NCBI GenBank assembly: GCA_964430245.1
Contig: CAYSEW010000009.1
Coordinates: forward strand, 1 to 64,000
Direction of reading: 5' to 3'
DNA from: CAYSEW01 sp964430245
GTDB taxonomy: Bacteria; Bacteroidota; Bacteroidia; Flavobacteriales_D; Parvicellaceae
DNA length: 64,000 bases
Positions 42,700-52,752 of this stretch are shown here, in pieces. The position numbers were made by a program, and so were the translations under genes. Below the pieces are notes generated by a model that saw only the letters and a list, made by a program, of their open reading frames with translations, was not told the origin of the DNA and searched no databases. Position 1 is the stretch's first letter. Every line of letters starts with the position of its first letter.

Positions 42700-43881
42700 T
42701 TAAATATTATTTAGCTGATTTATAGTTAGATAGGATAGCAGTCCCATTCCAGTTTTTAAGGCATTTTCATCAATGTTAAATCTGGATGTATGCAACCCAT
42801 GAATAATTCCCATTTTTTCATTTCTTGTACCTAATCTGTAAAAACAGGAAGACCTTTCTAGGGAAAAATAAGAGAAATCTTCTGCCGTCATTCTTATTGG
42901 TAATTCAACTACATTTTCTGGCCCTAAGAATTGCTTCGCCATTTCTAAGGAATTTTCAGTAATAACAGGGTCGTTTTTTAAAAAAGGATATCCTTTTTTA
43001 ATTTCAAAATCTATTTCAATTTTGAATTGTGCTTCAATTTGGCTTTTAATGTCTATCATTGATTGATGTGAACTGAACCTAAAATCTTCATCCATAGTTC
43101 TAAATGTTCCTTTTAAACTCACATTATCAGGAATCACATTTGTTGATCCTTCTCCATTGATATATCCAATAGCAAATACACAAGGGATTGTTTTTTCACT
43201 TTCGAAAAAGTCATTTAATTTAATGATTAAATTAGAAGCAGCAATAATCGGACTATTGTATTTTTCTGGTAAGGCTGCATGACCTCCTTTTCCTTTTATC
43301 TGAACATGTATTTCATCTGCGGAAGCCATATACATTCCAGACTTAAAACCAACCTTTCCTGATTCAAGATCAGGGAAAACATGTTGGGCAAATATGGTAT
43401 TCACTTTTGGATTTTCCAAAACACCTTCCTTGATCATTTGCACTGCTCCACCAGGAATCATTTCTTCTGCAGGTTGAAAAATGAATTTTATAGTTCCTTC
43501 CCATTTTTCTTTAAGCTGATCTAATATTTTTATAGCACCTAGCATAGATGAAGTGTGTGCATCATGACCACACGCATGCATGACTCCTTTATTTACGGAG
43601 GCATAATCTATTTCATTTTCTTCTTGTATTGGCAAAGCATCAAAATCAGCCCTAATAGCGATGCAGTTTTTATTAGGATTTACTCCCTTTATTGAAGCTA
43701 AAATCCCTGTCTGTACATATCCATCTGTATATTCAATACCCCATTTGTCTAATATGGACTTTAAATACTTAGAAGTATTGTGTTCTTGAAAAGAAAGTTC
43801 AGGATGCTTGTGTAAATGTCTTCTTATGTCAACGATTTCATTGAAGTTGTCATTAGCTAGTTTTTTAATAAGATCTATCAT
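42700..43881 (-). CDS. M20 family metallopeptidase / amidohydrolase
   Basis: A 393-aa member of the M20D amidohydrolases, which remove N-acyl groups from amino acids (hippurate, indole-acetyl or N-acetyl amino acids). Metal ligands are seen in HACGHDAHTSSMLG (about 102-115), QPAEEMIPGG (about 135-144) and MTAEDFS (near 350). Length is typical. It overlaps the TauE/SafE gene by four bases (ATGA), so is co-translated with it. The exact substrate is unknown. Confidence 0.92.
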   Translation of the reverse strand: MIDLIKKLANDNFNEIVDIRRHLHKHPELSFQEHNTSKYLKSILDKWGIEYTDGYVQTGILASIKGVNPNKNCIAIRADFDALPIQEENEIDYASVNKGVMHACGHDAHTSSMLGAIKILDQLKEKWEGTIKFIFQPAEEMIPGGAVQMIKEGVLENPKVNTIFAQHVFPDLESGKVGFKSGMYMASADEIHVQIKGKGGHAALPEKYNSPIIAASNLIIKLNDFFESEKTIPCVFAIGYINGEGSTNVIPDNVSLKGTFRTMDEDFRFSSHQSMIDIKSQIEAQFKIEIDFEIKKGYPFLKNDPVITENSLEMAKQFLGPENVVELPIRMTAEDFSYFSLERSSCFYRLGTRNEKMGIIHGLHTSRFNIDENALKTGMGLLSYLTINQLNNI

Positions 43882-44276
43882 TGTGAATTAAAATATTTTA
43901 GTCCACTTATAATCATTTTTATAGACGCATATAACATCACTCCACCAAAAATTAATTTAACTAAATAGATAGGAGTTCTTAGTGTTAATTTTGAGCCGAT
44001 TAATCCCCCCACTATAAAAGAGCTAGCCATAATAGCAGCATAAAGAATAAAAGTTTTAGAAAGATGACCTCCTTGATAATAGGTGTAAAATGCTAAAACT
44101 CCTATTGGAGGCAGCATTAGTGTTAGTGAAATTCCTTGTGCTTGATATTGAGTTAATCCTAAAAAATAAATTAAACATGGAACAATAATCAGACCTCCAC
44201 CGATTCCTATGAAGCCACTAGCTATTCCAGCAAATAACCCTATTAATATTAATATGAATATGGTTTGAAAGTCCAT
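43878..44276 (-). CDS. Half-size TauE/SafE family membrane transporter
   Basis: A 132-aa protein with four membrane helices and one TauE/SafE repeat (GIASGFIGIGGGLIIVPCLIYFLG, cited here by position 17-40). Full-length members have two such repeats and about 250 aa; this one is a single repeat and would have to dimerise. The family exports sulfite, sulfoacetate or other small anions. It directly follows the propeller-barrel gene and overlaps the amidohydrolase gene. Confidence 0.85.
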   Translation of the reverse strand: MDFQTIFILILIGLFAGIASGFIGIGGGLIIVPCLIYFLGLTQYQAQGISLTLMLPPIGVLAFYTYYQGGHLSKTFILYAAIMASSFIVGGLIGSKLTLRTPIYLVKLIFGGVMLYASIKMIISGLKYFNSQ

Positions 44277-47200
44277 TTAAAAATCCAAAGATAAAGATAG
44301 ATGTTTTACAGAAGGCATTATCACACCATCATTTACACCCCATGCCCAGTCAAAACGCACATAATACCCTAATATCCTAGTTCTAAGACCAAAGCCATAA
44401 CCATATATTATAGGTTCTTTTTGGTTTTGAAGAGTAATGGTGTAATTATGTCCATCAATTATTGTAGTATTAAATGAGTTTTGTGAAGAATAGGGGTTCA
44501 CCCCTGTCCAAGCAGTACCAATATCATTAAAGCCTATTACCATAAAATTTTCTAAAAAATCTGATTTTAGTGGTTTAGGTGAAAAATAACTAAACAAGGG
44601 TACCCTTAGCTCATTATTTATTACAGCAAATGAATTACCATTTCTAGCATTTTGATAAAATCCTCTAACTGGAGTAGCAATGGTTTGAAATTGATAATTT
44701 TGTGCTGGATCAGGAACTATTGAAGGGTCAAATTGAGCCCACATCCAATTATCAACACCACCCATGTAATAGATCAATTTTTGATTTCCAAATGAAGTAC
44801 TTGCAGCTAATCGTGATGCAAATACTATATTTCTATGAATTTTTTGATAATGTCTAAAGTCTAAGCCTAACACAAAAAAGTCAGTTTCTTTTTGGTCTAA
44901 TTCATGATAAGCTTCTCCCCAAAGTTTGAATTTTGTTCCGTTTTGAATATTGAGTCCAATATTTCGAGTGGCGTCAAATACATACTCAAGTAATAGACCA
45001 CCTAAATAATGATTTTCGTTTTCTCTCAATAAAGTATTGGGTTCTGTACTCAGTGTTACTAAATGGTCATATCTAAGGTGATTAGTTAATCTAATGCTAC
45101 TTACTTCACTAAATGGCAAGCTTACATTGTATTTTAGATCATAAGTAACAGTTTTGTTGATTTCATTGTTGTTGATTTGCTGATAAGCTTGTCTAGAAAT
45201 AAGATACCTTTTGTCTATTCTGTTTTTAAGATTTTCATATACTAATAAATAACCAGTGTTATTTATCTGAACAGGTCCTTTAAAGCCACCTAAAATCCTA
45301 TGGTCTTCAAAAACATCTTTAGTATTAATTAATGTAAAGCCATCAAACCCTGCATTTTGGAAACCTGATCCAGTAAACCTTTGATAAGATTGATTATTAA
45401 ATGTAGGGTTCATTTGCATGACAACCTGATCAATGCTAAAATTCACCTTATAGATCTCTTTTAGAGGGAGTTCAAATTTTTTAGCAGGTTCTTTTTTTGA
45501 AGTGCTGTCTTTTTGAATAACTTCATTTGATGAAATAGCTATGTTTTTATTCTCTGGTTTTTCATCATCAAACATGTAATTATCAATGTCTATGATTCCT
45601 GAATCAAGAGGGGGAGTGTTTTTTTGAGTTTCAAGCTTTTTAATAACAGATTTATCTGATGAATTTTTAATAAGGAAATTCATGTAATTAGTTGGTCTTG
45701 GATTGCTTTCAAAGATGAGGTCTTCATTGATGTTCCCTTTATAGAATTTATACTTCCCATTTTTTTTCATCAGCATCGAGAAGTGGTCAGAATTAGAAGA
45801 ATGAGAAAGTTGAAGAGCATCTCTAGAATAATTGGATAGTAAGTCAGTTTGACTAAAATATCTATAATGTACAACTGTGTCTATGTGGCTGATCGTACTG
45901 TCGTAATAGGCTATGTACCTATTGTAAATTCCTATTTCGTTAGAAAGGTAAGTGTAGTGATCTTTGTCATAAGAAGTAGGGTATTTTTCGTCTGCCAAAG
46001 GAGAATCAGTGATTTGCTTTAATTTTTTTCTAGAATTTAAATCAAGCACAAAAATATCCAAATCATTATTTATTGGATTGACTTTAGTTTCATGTTTTAT
46101 GGTATTGTTAAATCTATTGGAAGAAAATATGATGCTGTTGGTTCCTTTGATAAAGCTAGGGAAAAGGTCGTCATATAGGTCATTGGTTAGTTGCTTGTGA
46201 CTATTACCAACTACATTGTAAAGGTATAGGTCTGTTTGTCCAGTATTCACTCCCGAAAAAACTATTTTTTTCCCACTTCCATCGTATTCAAGGCTGAGTA
46301 CTTTTTCAATATTTAATAGTTTGCGCTTTGTTTTTTTACGATCTTCCATGTCGTATAAATTTAATTGTAGCTGGCCCTTTTTATCTTCTATGAAAGCTAG
46401 GACTTTTCCTGTAGGATGCCATGCTAAATTAGGATTTGAATAATCAGGAATTCTATTTAATTTGAAATTCCCTTTGGCGATTCTCCTGGTTTTATCATTT
46501 ATAATATCATAGATAAATACTTTGTATTGCCCTAATTGATTAGTAACATAGGCTGCATGATTACCGTCAGGACTGATTTTAAATTGTTGATAGACTCTAT
46601 CTTTTTTACTTTTTATTTTAAGTTCTGAGAATTGTGGAGGTACTCTTCCTTCATCATCTGCTATATATCTTTCTTTATAATAGCTAATAAAATCATCTGT
46701 TATTTTAGAGAGTGTTGTGCCTAAAACATAGATAAAACCGCTTTCGGCATTTTTACTGACTCGAGTCATGTATAGTATGTTGGGAATCATCCTGCTCCCA
46801 TAAACTTCATCTATATAGTTCCAAATAGCATGACCTGCTAATCTAGCTTCATCGCCTTCAAGGTGGTTGAATTTTTCAAAATTACCACTCATGATTTGAT
46901 CTTTTACTGAATTGTCAATTGAAGGAGACCAAGAATTTCCTAAATAATCAATTAACCCCTCTTTGAACCAATTAGGGATACTTAATAATGATGAGTTTTT
47001 AAGAGATTGCTTCCAGTTATCTCCATATAATATGCGATTCACTAATAATTCAGCAAGACCAGCACGAATCTGAGCATTAAATTTTTCATGATCACCTTCG
47101 TAATAGAGAAAAACTTTATTGCCTTCTATTCTGGCAGTTCCTCCAATATTTGAAATAGGATTGTTGGTTAATCCAATATTGCTTTGTCGAAAATCACTTT

Positions 47201-47528
47201 GTGTATTAAAAACTATAAAATGAATTTTTTCTTCTGTTTGATAATCAAGGAACCGTTCTAATTCTTTTAAATGTTCATGCGCAGTCTTTGCCACATAAAC
47301 AGCATGTTTTTTTCCAGTTTGAACAAAGTAGATCTTAAATCTTTGAAAGTCATAAGATTGCCAGAAAAAGTTATTGTATTGAACCCTGTTCTGTCCAAAT
47401 TGAATGTCAGATCCTGTATAATATTGAGATTTTATTATTACACTATATAGGAGTAAAACAGATAGAAATATGATTTTTTTAATTCCCAAAGCATCAATAT
47501 AACGTAAAGATATGCAAATTCGTATCAT
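44277..47528 (-). CDS. TolB-like propeller protein with C-terminal outer-membrane barrel
   Basis: This is a large envelope protein of up to 1083 aa. It has an N-terminal signal, a peptidase-MA-like region (FIVFNTQSDFRQSNIG to GLIDYLGNSWSP, about 100-195) and TolB/WD40-type blades (about 300-560). A 16-stranded-type barrel resembling BamA or surface-antigen proteins (about 760-1083) ends in LSLSLDF with terminal Phe. The conserved combination is common in Bacteroidota but without a settled function. ATG 47528 gives a long leader before the signal peptide; TTG 47489 gives a canonical one and follows a -7-like box by four bases. The stop directly abuts the next start. Confidence 0.8.
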   Translation of the reverse strand: MIRICISLRYIDALGIKKIIFLSVLLLYSVIIKSQYYTGSDIQFGQNRVQYNNFFWQSYDFQRFKIYFVQTGKKHAVYVAKTAHEHLKELERFLDYQTEEKIHFIVFNTQSDFRQSNIGLTNNPISNIGGTARIEGNKVFLYYEGDHEKFNAQIRAGLAELLVNRILYGDNWKQSLKNSSLLSIPNWFKEGLIDYLGNSWSPSIDNSVKDQIMSGNFEKFNHLEGDEARLAGHAIWNYIDEVYGSRMIPNILYMTRVSKNAESGFIYVLGTTLSKITDDFISYYKERYIADDEGRVPPQFSELKIKSKKDRVYQQFKISPDGNHAAYVTNQLGQYKVFIYDIINDKTRRIAKGNFKLNRIPDYSNPNLAWHPTGKVLAFIEDKKGQLQLNLYDMEDRKKTKRKLLNIEKVLSLEYDGSGKKIVFSGVNTGQTDLYLYNVVGNSHKQLTNDLYDDLFPSFIKGTNSIIFSSNRFNNTIKHETKVNPINNDLDIFVLDLNSRKKLKQITDSPLADEKYPTSYDKDHYTYLSNEIGIYNRYIAYYDSTISHIDTVVHYRYFSQTDLLSNYSRDALQLSHSSNSDHFSMLMKKNGKYKFYKGNINEDLIFESNPRPTNYMNFLIKNSSDKSVIKKLETQKNTPPLDSGIIDIDNYMFDDEKPENKNIAISSNEVIQKDSTSKKEPAKKFELPLKEIYKVNFSIDQVVMQMNPTFNNQSYQRFTGSGFQNAGFDGFTLINTKDVFEDHRILGGFKGPVQINNTGYLLVYENLKNRIDKRYLISRQAYQQINNNEINKTVTYDLKYNVSLPFSEVSSIRLTNHLRYDHLVTLSTEPNTLLRENENHYLGGLLLEYVFDATRNIGLNIQNGTKFKLWGEAYHELDQKETDFFVLGLDFRHYQKIHRNIVFASRLAASTSFGNQKLIYYMGGVDNWMWAQFDPSIVPDPAQNYQFQTIATPVRGFYQNARNGNSFAVINNELRVPLFSYFSPKPLKSDFLENFMVIGFNDIGTAWTGVNPYSSQNSFNTTIIDGHNYTITLQNQKEPIIYGYGFGLRTRILGYYVRFDWAWGVNDGVIMPSVKHLSLSLDF

Positions 47529-47532
47529 TATA

Positions 47533-47540
47533 TACTTTTG
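47533..47540 (+). promoter_or_regulatory. Consensus -7 box TACTTTTG for the MBL hydrolase gene
   Basis: TACTTTTG matches TAnnTTTG exactly, 26 bases before ATG 47567. It lies within the divergent region shared with the propeller-barrel gene. Confidence 0.6.
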
Positions 47541-47566
47541 TATAAACTCATAAATTCTTGAATATA

Positions 47567-48208
47567 ATGGTTACAGTGAAAAAATTCGTTTTTAATCCTT
47601 TTATGGAAAACTCATATGTTTTATACGATGAGTCTAAAGAGTGTGTTATTATTGATCCAGGTTGTTACTATGAGGAGGAAGAGAAAATGATTGATGAATT
47701 CATTCATGAGAAAGGATTGAAGCCGGTTAAATTATTACATACCCATAGTCATTTAGATCATGTTTTTGGCTCGGGATATATTGCGGAAAAATATAAATTA
47801 AAGCTTTGGATTCATTCAAGTGACGAGCAAACACTTAAAGCATTTAATTTATCTGCAAACATGTATGGGGTTCCTGTTAGAATAAACCCTCCAGAAAAGT
47901 ATCATTTTTTTGATATGGAAAAAGGGATAGGGTTCGGAGATAGCCATTTAGAGATTAGATTTGTGCCTGGCCATGCTCCAGGTCATGTGGTTTTTATTTC
48001 AAAAGATTCCAATTTTGTCATTAATGGGGATTGTTTGTTTGATGGAAGTATTGGAAGAACAGATCTTCCAGGTGGAGATCATGCAACTTTAATTAGATGT
48101 ATCAATGAACAACTATTTACTTTAAATGATGATTATGTTGTGTATTGTGGTCATGGAGATGAAACCACAATAGGTAAAGAAAAAAGAACCAATCCTTTTT
48201 TAGTATAA
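47567..48208 (+). CDS. MBL-fold metallo-hydrolase (glyoxalase II-like)
   Basis: A cytosolic metallo-beta-lactamase-fold hydrolase of 213 aa from ATG 47567. The HTHSHLDHVFG motif (about 63-73) binds two metals, with further ligands in FVPGHAPGHV, the NGDCLFDGSIGRTDLPGG block and the final YCGHGDETTIG. This set matches glyoxalase II-like / YcbL-type thioesterases. A TTG three codons upstream (47558) is possible but less likely. The gene stands alone. Confidence 0.92.
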   Translation: MVTVKKFVFNPFMENSYVLYDESKECVIIDPGCYYEEEEKMIDEFIHEKGLKPVKLLHTHSHLDHVFGSGYIAEKYKLKLWIHSSDEQTLKAFNLSANMYGVPVRINPPEKYHFFDMEKGIGFGDSHLEIRFVPGHAPGHVVFISKDSNFVINGDCLFDGSIGRTDLPGGDHATLIRCINEQLFTLNDDYVVYCGHGDETTIGKEKRTNPFLV

Positions 48209-48236
48209 AAAAAGGCGGGATTACCCCGCCTTTAAA
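48205..48236. terminator. Bidirectional terminator between converging genes
   Basis: AAAGGCGGG and CCCGCCTTT pair around ATTAC. The minus strand has the longer T run, so it is strongest for the T9SS gene at 48256-48921. Confidence 0.88.
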
Positions 48237-48255
48237 AAGATTAAAAAGTAATGAT

Positions 48256-48921
48256 TTATTGAATCACAATACTATGAATCATTCGACCTTTATTGGTATT
48301 CATATGTAAAACATATAATCCAGTATTTAAGTTACTTAAAGAGATCATTTCACTAGCACCAGTACTTAAATTAAAGATACTGTTGTACACTTCTTTACCT
48401 TGTATGTTGTAAACATGTATTTCAACATTATCAGCATCCCCATCATTAGAAATAAAGAAATCTCCATTATTTGGATTTGGATAGACTGTTAATAGGTTGT
48501 TAGCCTCTTCTGAGATGCCAACATTTCCAGAACAGCTTAATACAGTTCCAGAATAAACAACTCCAGCCGATGGACCTGTACCATATGGGTGAGCATATAA
48601 TGTATCTCCAACATCATTTAGAATTTCAAACCATATTTCATCGTTCCATGTGGAACCTCCAAGCCATTCAGCTTCTAGAGCGTCTCCTACGTTCACATTT
48701 AGAGCAACAGATGAATCTGATTGAACATTCCCGCCTTGAGCAGAACCTCCAAAAGGATATTGAATAGTGTCAGCCTGTCCACCAATAGTTACAAGCATTT
48801 CTCCCCCATTCCATCCATCACCCCAAGCATCATGCATTTCAACTGAGTAATTACAATTTTGTGCATTTGTGGAAAAAATAACAGCAAATAGAGCTGTGCA
48901 AAAAGATAAAAGTTTTTTCAT
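48256..48921 (-). CDS. Small T9SS-sorted secreted protein with DAWGDGWNG module
   Basis: A 221-aa protein with a signal peptide (1-20), a beta-sandwich module containing MHDAWGDGWNGGE (about 29-41) that is common in secreted Bacteroidota proteins, and a T9SS type A sorting domain (VYPNPNNGDF, NIQGKEVY, LNTGLYVL). The DxxGDGWNG loop may bind calcium or carbohydrate, but this is not established. It is transcribed separately from the large upstream gene, from which it is cut off by a terminator. Confidence 0.82.
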   Translation of the reverse strand: MKKLLSFCTALFAVIFSTNAQNCNYSVEMHDAWGDGWNGGEMLVTIGGQADTIQYPFGGSAQGGNVQSDSSVALNVNVGDALEAEWLGGSTWNDEIWFEILNDVGDTLYAHPYGTGPSAGVVYSGTVLSCSGNVGISEEANNLLTVYPNPNNGDFFISNDGDADNVEIHVYNIQGKEVYNSIFNLSTGASEMISLSNLNTGLYVLHMNTNKGRMIHSIVIQ

Positions 48922-48986
48922 AAATAATAATTTAAATTAATAATTAGGTTATATACCCTGAAAGAACAGGGTAACGTAAAGTTAAT

Positions 48987-49017
48987 AAAAAAAGGGGGCA
49001 TACCCCCCCTTTTTTTA
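48987..49017 (-). terminator. Terminator of the large T9SS gene
   Basis: On the minus strand A-rich sequence, then AAAAAAAGGGGGG, a short loop and CCCCC plus seven T. It lies 22 bases after the stop of the 49039 gene. Confidence 0.88.
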
Positions 49018-49038
49018 ATATTTGACAAAATTTAATGT

Positions 49039-52000
49039 TTATTGAATTATTACATTAAAGATTTTATATCCATTTGAAGCAGTTAATTTCATAAGATATA
49101 CTCCATTTTCTATTCCATCTAAATTGATGGTTTGTTGAGATCCTTTGTTGAAATTATGTTGCTTGTTGTAGATAGTTTTTCCTTGAATATCAGTTATTAT
49201 AACATTTATTAATTCTGATTGACCATTGTTTACAATATTAAATTCTCCATTATTTGGATTAGGGAATAAATTAAAGCCTTCAAGGCCAATTTCATTTATT
49301 GAGGCACAAGGGTCAATAAATGCCACTACTTCAGAATAGTCAGATGGACAGCCGCCTAATAGTGGCATTGAAAGTCCAGTATTAGTTGAATCAGTTGATG
49401 TTGGTTGATCAACCCAATCAGTTGCGTCATCATTATCTTTATTTCCTATTCTTTGGAGAGAAGATCCAGATCCGCCAGCCACACCATCTCCATTCCAGAG
49501 ATTAACTACAGCGTAAGACCCTCCACCAGGTGCTGTAATATTAGCAGAAGCTATATCTGTAGATGTCCATTCTACACACATGAAGTCCATTACATTTCCT
49601 GAAGCATCTAATAAAAGTGCCCACATAGGACTCCCTGGATTAAAAAACAAATTATTTCCCCAATAATTTATAGAGGCATCATCAGTCCAATACATAATAT
49701 CACCTGGAGCCATTGTGCCACTAAGGGTTTGTTCTATGGTGTTTGCATCCCAATTTGTATAATCGTCACTTACAATGAATCTCCATCCGGTGACATCAAT
49801 TGGGTCATTCGAAGTGTTTTGAATTTCAACCATGTCTGGCCCACCAAGATCAGCCTCTGTAATATGAACTTGAGATGATGCAAGATATGTTTCAGAAGCA
49901 AAATAAGAAGTTGTTGTATTTACAGCAACCAATAAAGTATCACCACTGCCTAACATATTTCCACCAGGAGCATCATACCAATTAATAGCCCCAGTGCTAT
50001 TGCTGGCTATTAATAGAAGGGTATCGCCAGAATTCTCACAAATTGTATCTCCAATTAATGTTGGTCCAGCAGGTGTAGTGTCATTTGAAATAGTAAAGCT
50101 ATATGAGTTGTTTGTACTATCTGCATCTCCAGTAAGAAGAGTAGAAACTACAAAACTATAAACTCCATCAAGACTTAAATCTACAGTCGTTGTAAAACAG
50201 TAAGTTGAGGTGTCACCAGGGTTAATGGTATCTGTTGTAGTTTCAATTACAGGTGCTCCACCATTTAAAGTATATTGCATCATTGGAAAGTATTGAGTAG
50301 CTGTTCCTGAATTTATATAATCTATACAAATAGTAACAGAATCAGAAAGATCACACCCTGAAGATTCAGAAGCAGAGCCGTTAATTGCAGCTAAATCATT
50401 AGCAGCTAATTCCCTAATGTTTATATTATCAAAGCCAATTCCATCAGATCCCCAACTAAAATTATCTTCTTGACCAAATTTTGCTTGAAATGAACTTGAT
50501 ACCGTTTGAGCAGGTACAGCGGCAGCAAGTACGGCATCAAGGTCGATGATCCCAGAATATGTCCATGCAGCTGTGCCAGTTGTTAAATCATAAACCTCAA
50601 TCCAAGCATCGGCATCACTTCCTCTTACCCAAACCCTGTCATTAGCATCGACTTCATCTCCTTGGTCATAGAATTCAAAATCAAATTCTAAGTTTTGACT
50701 AGCAGCGTAATTGGATAAATCTACCGTTAATGTCGCTTCATTGATTGGGTCTGGTGTAGCGCCATTTATTGCTGCATCTAATGCTAATGCACCAGAACCA
50801 GAAGATGGCACACCAGGAAATTGTGTCCCCCATGCTACTCTTCCATTCACTTGGTCAGTTGTTTGAAAAGTCCAATTATAAGTAGTGCCACAATAGATGT
50901 TTCCGTCTCCAACAAAAGTTCCACTTCCAGTTGAACCACTAAAGTCCTCTATAAAAGGAAGTGTCGCTGGTGTAAGTGCACTACAAGGTGTAAAAAGTGT
51001 AGTGAATGAGAATGGGCCTGCTAAACCGCTAGAGTCAGTTCCACAATCTGCCTGAACATAGAATTGATATCCTGTACTTTGCATTAATCCAGTGAAATCT
51101 AATGTGTCGTTAGTTACAGTAATAGAATTGCCTGCTCCTGGAGTAAATCCTGTAGTGTCAAAATAAACAATCCAAGAAGTTTCACTACCTCCTGCTGTCC
51201 ATTCAATAGAAGCAGAAGTGTCTGTAATGTTAAATGCGCTTAATGCACTTGGGAGAGCACAGGATAAACAAGTTTCAACTTGAACCATATCGATGGCAAG
51301 GTCACCAGTGTAGCTACTTCCTTCACCTCTGTAGCTAAATTCAATATAAATCTGTTGTCCTTGATAAGAAGAAAGGTCGACACCTACAATTTCCCATGGG
51401 TCAGTCGCAGCCGTTTGATATTGCCCAGACCAAGAAAAAGCATTTGTAAATGGTCCAGTAGCTGAATTGCTGACACCAACATTTAATAATCCAGTTGCAG
51501 ATCCATAGGCATGCATGTAAAATGATAATTCAACAGGGCCTGATGATGCTGTTAGGTCAATTAAAGGGGAAACTAAAGATGCTACTGTAGTTGAATTTCC
51601 AGAAGCTTCGTATTCGGCCCAAGTAGTTCCGGTTCCGGTAGCGGGCCCTGAGGGGCCAGTAAGACCGGAATTTCCTCCTGGTCCTGCAGTTGGGAAGTCC
51701 CATTGTCCATTTCCTGTACCAATATCTCCAGTCCATCCGTTATTGGCATCCATGTTATCTGAAAAAACAAAGCTTGCATTTCCTGTAGTACAAGTAACAC
51801 CTGATGCTGTGTTAAATAATGTTTGAAAAGTAAAGGGGCCAGCCCATGCACTAGTATCTGTTGTTCCTGTTCCAAAACCACAATCAGCTTGAACGTAAAA
51901 ATCATATTGAGTTGAAGAAGATAGGCCCGAAAGAGAATATGGGTTAGTAGTTGCTCCGTTGATAGCGTTACCAGTACCTAATGTAAAGCCATTAGCACCC

Positions 52001-52638
52001 CATTCTATATTCCATGTTGTTTCGGTTCCTCCTATAGTCCAAGATAAATCTGCACTATTAGTAGTGATATTTGAAGAAGTAAGTCCTGTTGGGGAAGAAC
52101 AGGATGGAGGAGAAGCCCCACCACTAACATTAATTGTAAAATCTACAGCAGATCCCCATGTAAAACCGGCACATGGATCTAAAGGATTACCACCGCCTTC
52201 TTGTTGTATTACTCTCATTCTTGTAGCTCCATTAATTGCAGTAGCTGGGACAGTAAATGAAAATGCTGAAAGAGTGGTAGGTGGTGTTCCCGACCAAGTA
52301 CCTATAGATTCAGAAGCATCAAATGATTGGTTTTGATCCCAGTCTATCCAAGCTTCTCCAGCTCCACCATAGTTGCCACCACAAGTTCCAAATTGTATGT
52401 TTGCAGTGTAACTAGTTCCTGCAGTAACATCAGCAGAAAGAGCAGTTTGATCTTCTATGCCTGCAACACCGGGGCATGCAGCATAGGTAATAGCTGTACC
52501 TCCATCACCAGTTAGATCAACACTTTCTGTGTTAGAATCAGCTGTGCTGGATGGTCCACCAGAACAATATTGACTATAAAGGTTAAACGAGATTAATGAA
52601 GAGCAGAGAGCAATTAAAATGAGTAATGGTTTTTTCAT
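49039..52638 (-). CDS. Giant multidomain secreted protein with T9SS sorting domain
   Basis: From ATG 52638 this is a 1199-aa exported protein with signal peptide MKKPLLILIALCSSLISFNL. Domains in order: GEVED-type domain (about 25-170), Fn3-like repeat (about 175-275), MAM/jelly-roll region (about 290-460), second Fn3 repeat (460-550), second jelly-roll (about 555-750), a CARDB-like Ig region (750-860), a lamin-tail domain (about 920-1050, ITEADLGGPDMVEIQN), and a T9SS type A sorting domain (LFPNPNNGEF, DIQGKTIY). These are binding modules with no visible catalytic residues, as in large cell-surface adhesins. A TTG at 52659 precedes the chosen start. Confidence 0.83.
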   Translation of the reverse strand: MKKPLLILIALCSSLISFNLYSQYCSGGPSSTADSNTESVDLTGDGGTAITYAACPGVAGIEDQTALSADVTAGTSYTANIQFGTCGGNYGGAGEAWIDWDQNQSFDASESIGTWSGTPPTTLSAFSFTVPATAINGATRMRVIQQEGGGNPLDPCAGFTWGSAVDFTINVSGGASPPSCSSPTGLTSSNITTNSADLSWTIGGTETTWNIEWGANGFTLGTGNAINGATTNPYSLSGLSSSTQYDFYVQADCGFGTGTTDTSAWAGPFTFQTLFNTASGVTCTTGNASFVFSDNMDANNGWTGDIGTGNGQWDFPTAGPGGNSGLTGPSGPATGTGTTWAEYEASGNSTTVASLVSPLIDLTASSGPVELSFYMHAYGSATGLLNVGVSNSATGPFTNAFSWSGQYQTAATDPWEIVGVDLSSYQGQQIYIEFSYRGEGSSYTGDLAIDMVQVETCLSCALPSALSAFNITDTSASIEWTAGGSETSWIVYFDTTGFTPGAGNSITVTNDTLDFTGLMQSTGYQFYVQADCGTDSSGLAGPFSFTTLFTPCSALTPATLPFIEDFSGSTGSGTFVGDGNIYCGTTYNWTFQTTDQVNGRVAWGTQFPGVPSSGSGALALDAAINGATPDPINEATLTVDLSNYAASQNLEFDFEFYDQGDEVDANDRVWVRGSDADAWIEVYDLTTGTAAWTYSGIIDLDAVLAAAVPAQTVSSSFQAKFGQEDNFSWGSDGIGFDNINIRELAANDLAAINGSASESSGCDLSDSVTICIDYINSGTATQYFPMMQYTLNGGAPVIETTTDTINPGDTSTYCFTTTVDLSLDGVYSFVVSTLLTGDADSTNNSYSFTISNDTTPAGPTLIGDTICENSGDTLLLIASNSTGAINWYDAPGGNMLGSGDTLLVAVNTTTSYFASETYLASSQVHITEADLGGPDMVEIQNTSNDPIDVTGWRFIVSDDYTNWDANTIEQTLSGTMAPGDIMYWTDDASINYWGNNLFFNPGSPMWALLLDASGNVMDFMCVEWTSTDIASANITAPGGGSYAVVNLWNGDGVAGGSGSSLQRIGNKDNDDATDWVDQPTSTDSTNTGLSMPLLGGCPSDYSEVVAFIDPCASINEIGLEGFNLFPNPNNGEFNIVNNGQSELINVIITDIQGKTIYNKQHNFNKGSQQTINLDGIENGVYLMKLTASNGYKIFNVIIQ

Positions 52639-52752
52639 GATAAAAAATTTTAAATTCAACGGAAAACACGTAATAATGGAAAATAAATTTAATTAAAATA
52701 ATGACAAAATCAAACTTAATTTTATTTTGTTGAATTCAGGATAATAAAATAG

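Noticed and set aside
51582..52336. Long antisense and alternate-frame ORFs inside the giant T9SS gene
   Set aside because: They lie wholly inside a gene with signal peptide, clear domains and a sorting tail. The low stop frequency reflects its relatively GC-richer Gly/Thr/Ser repeats.
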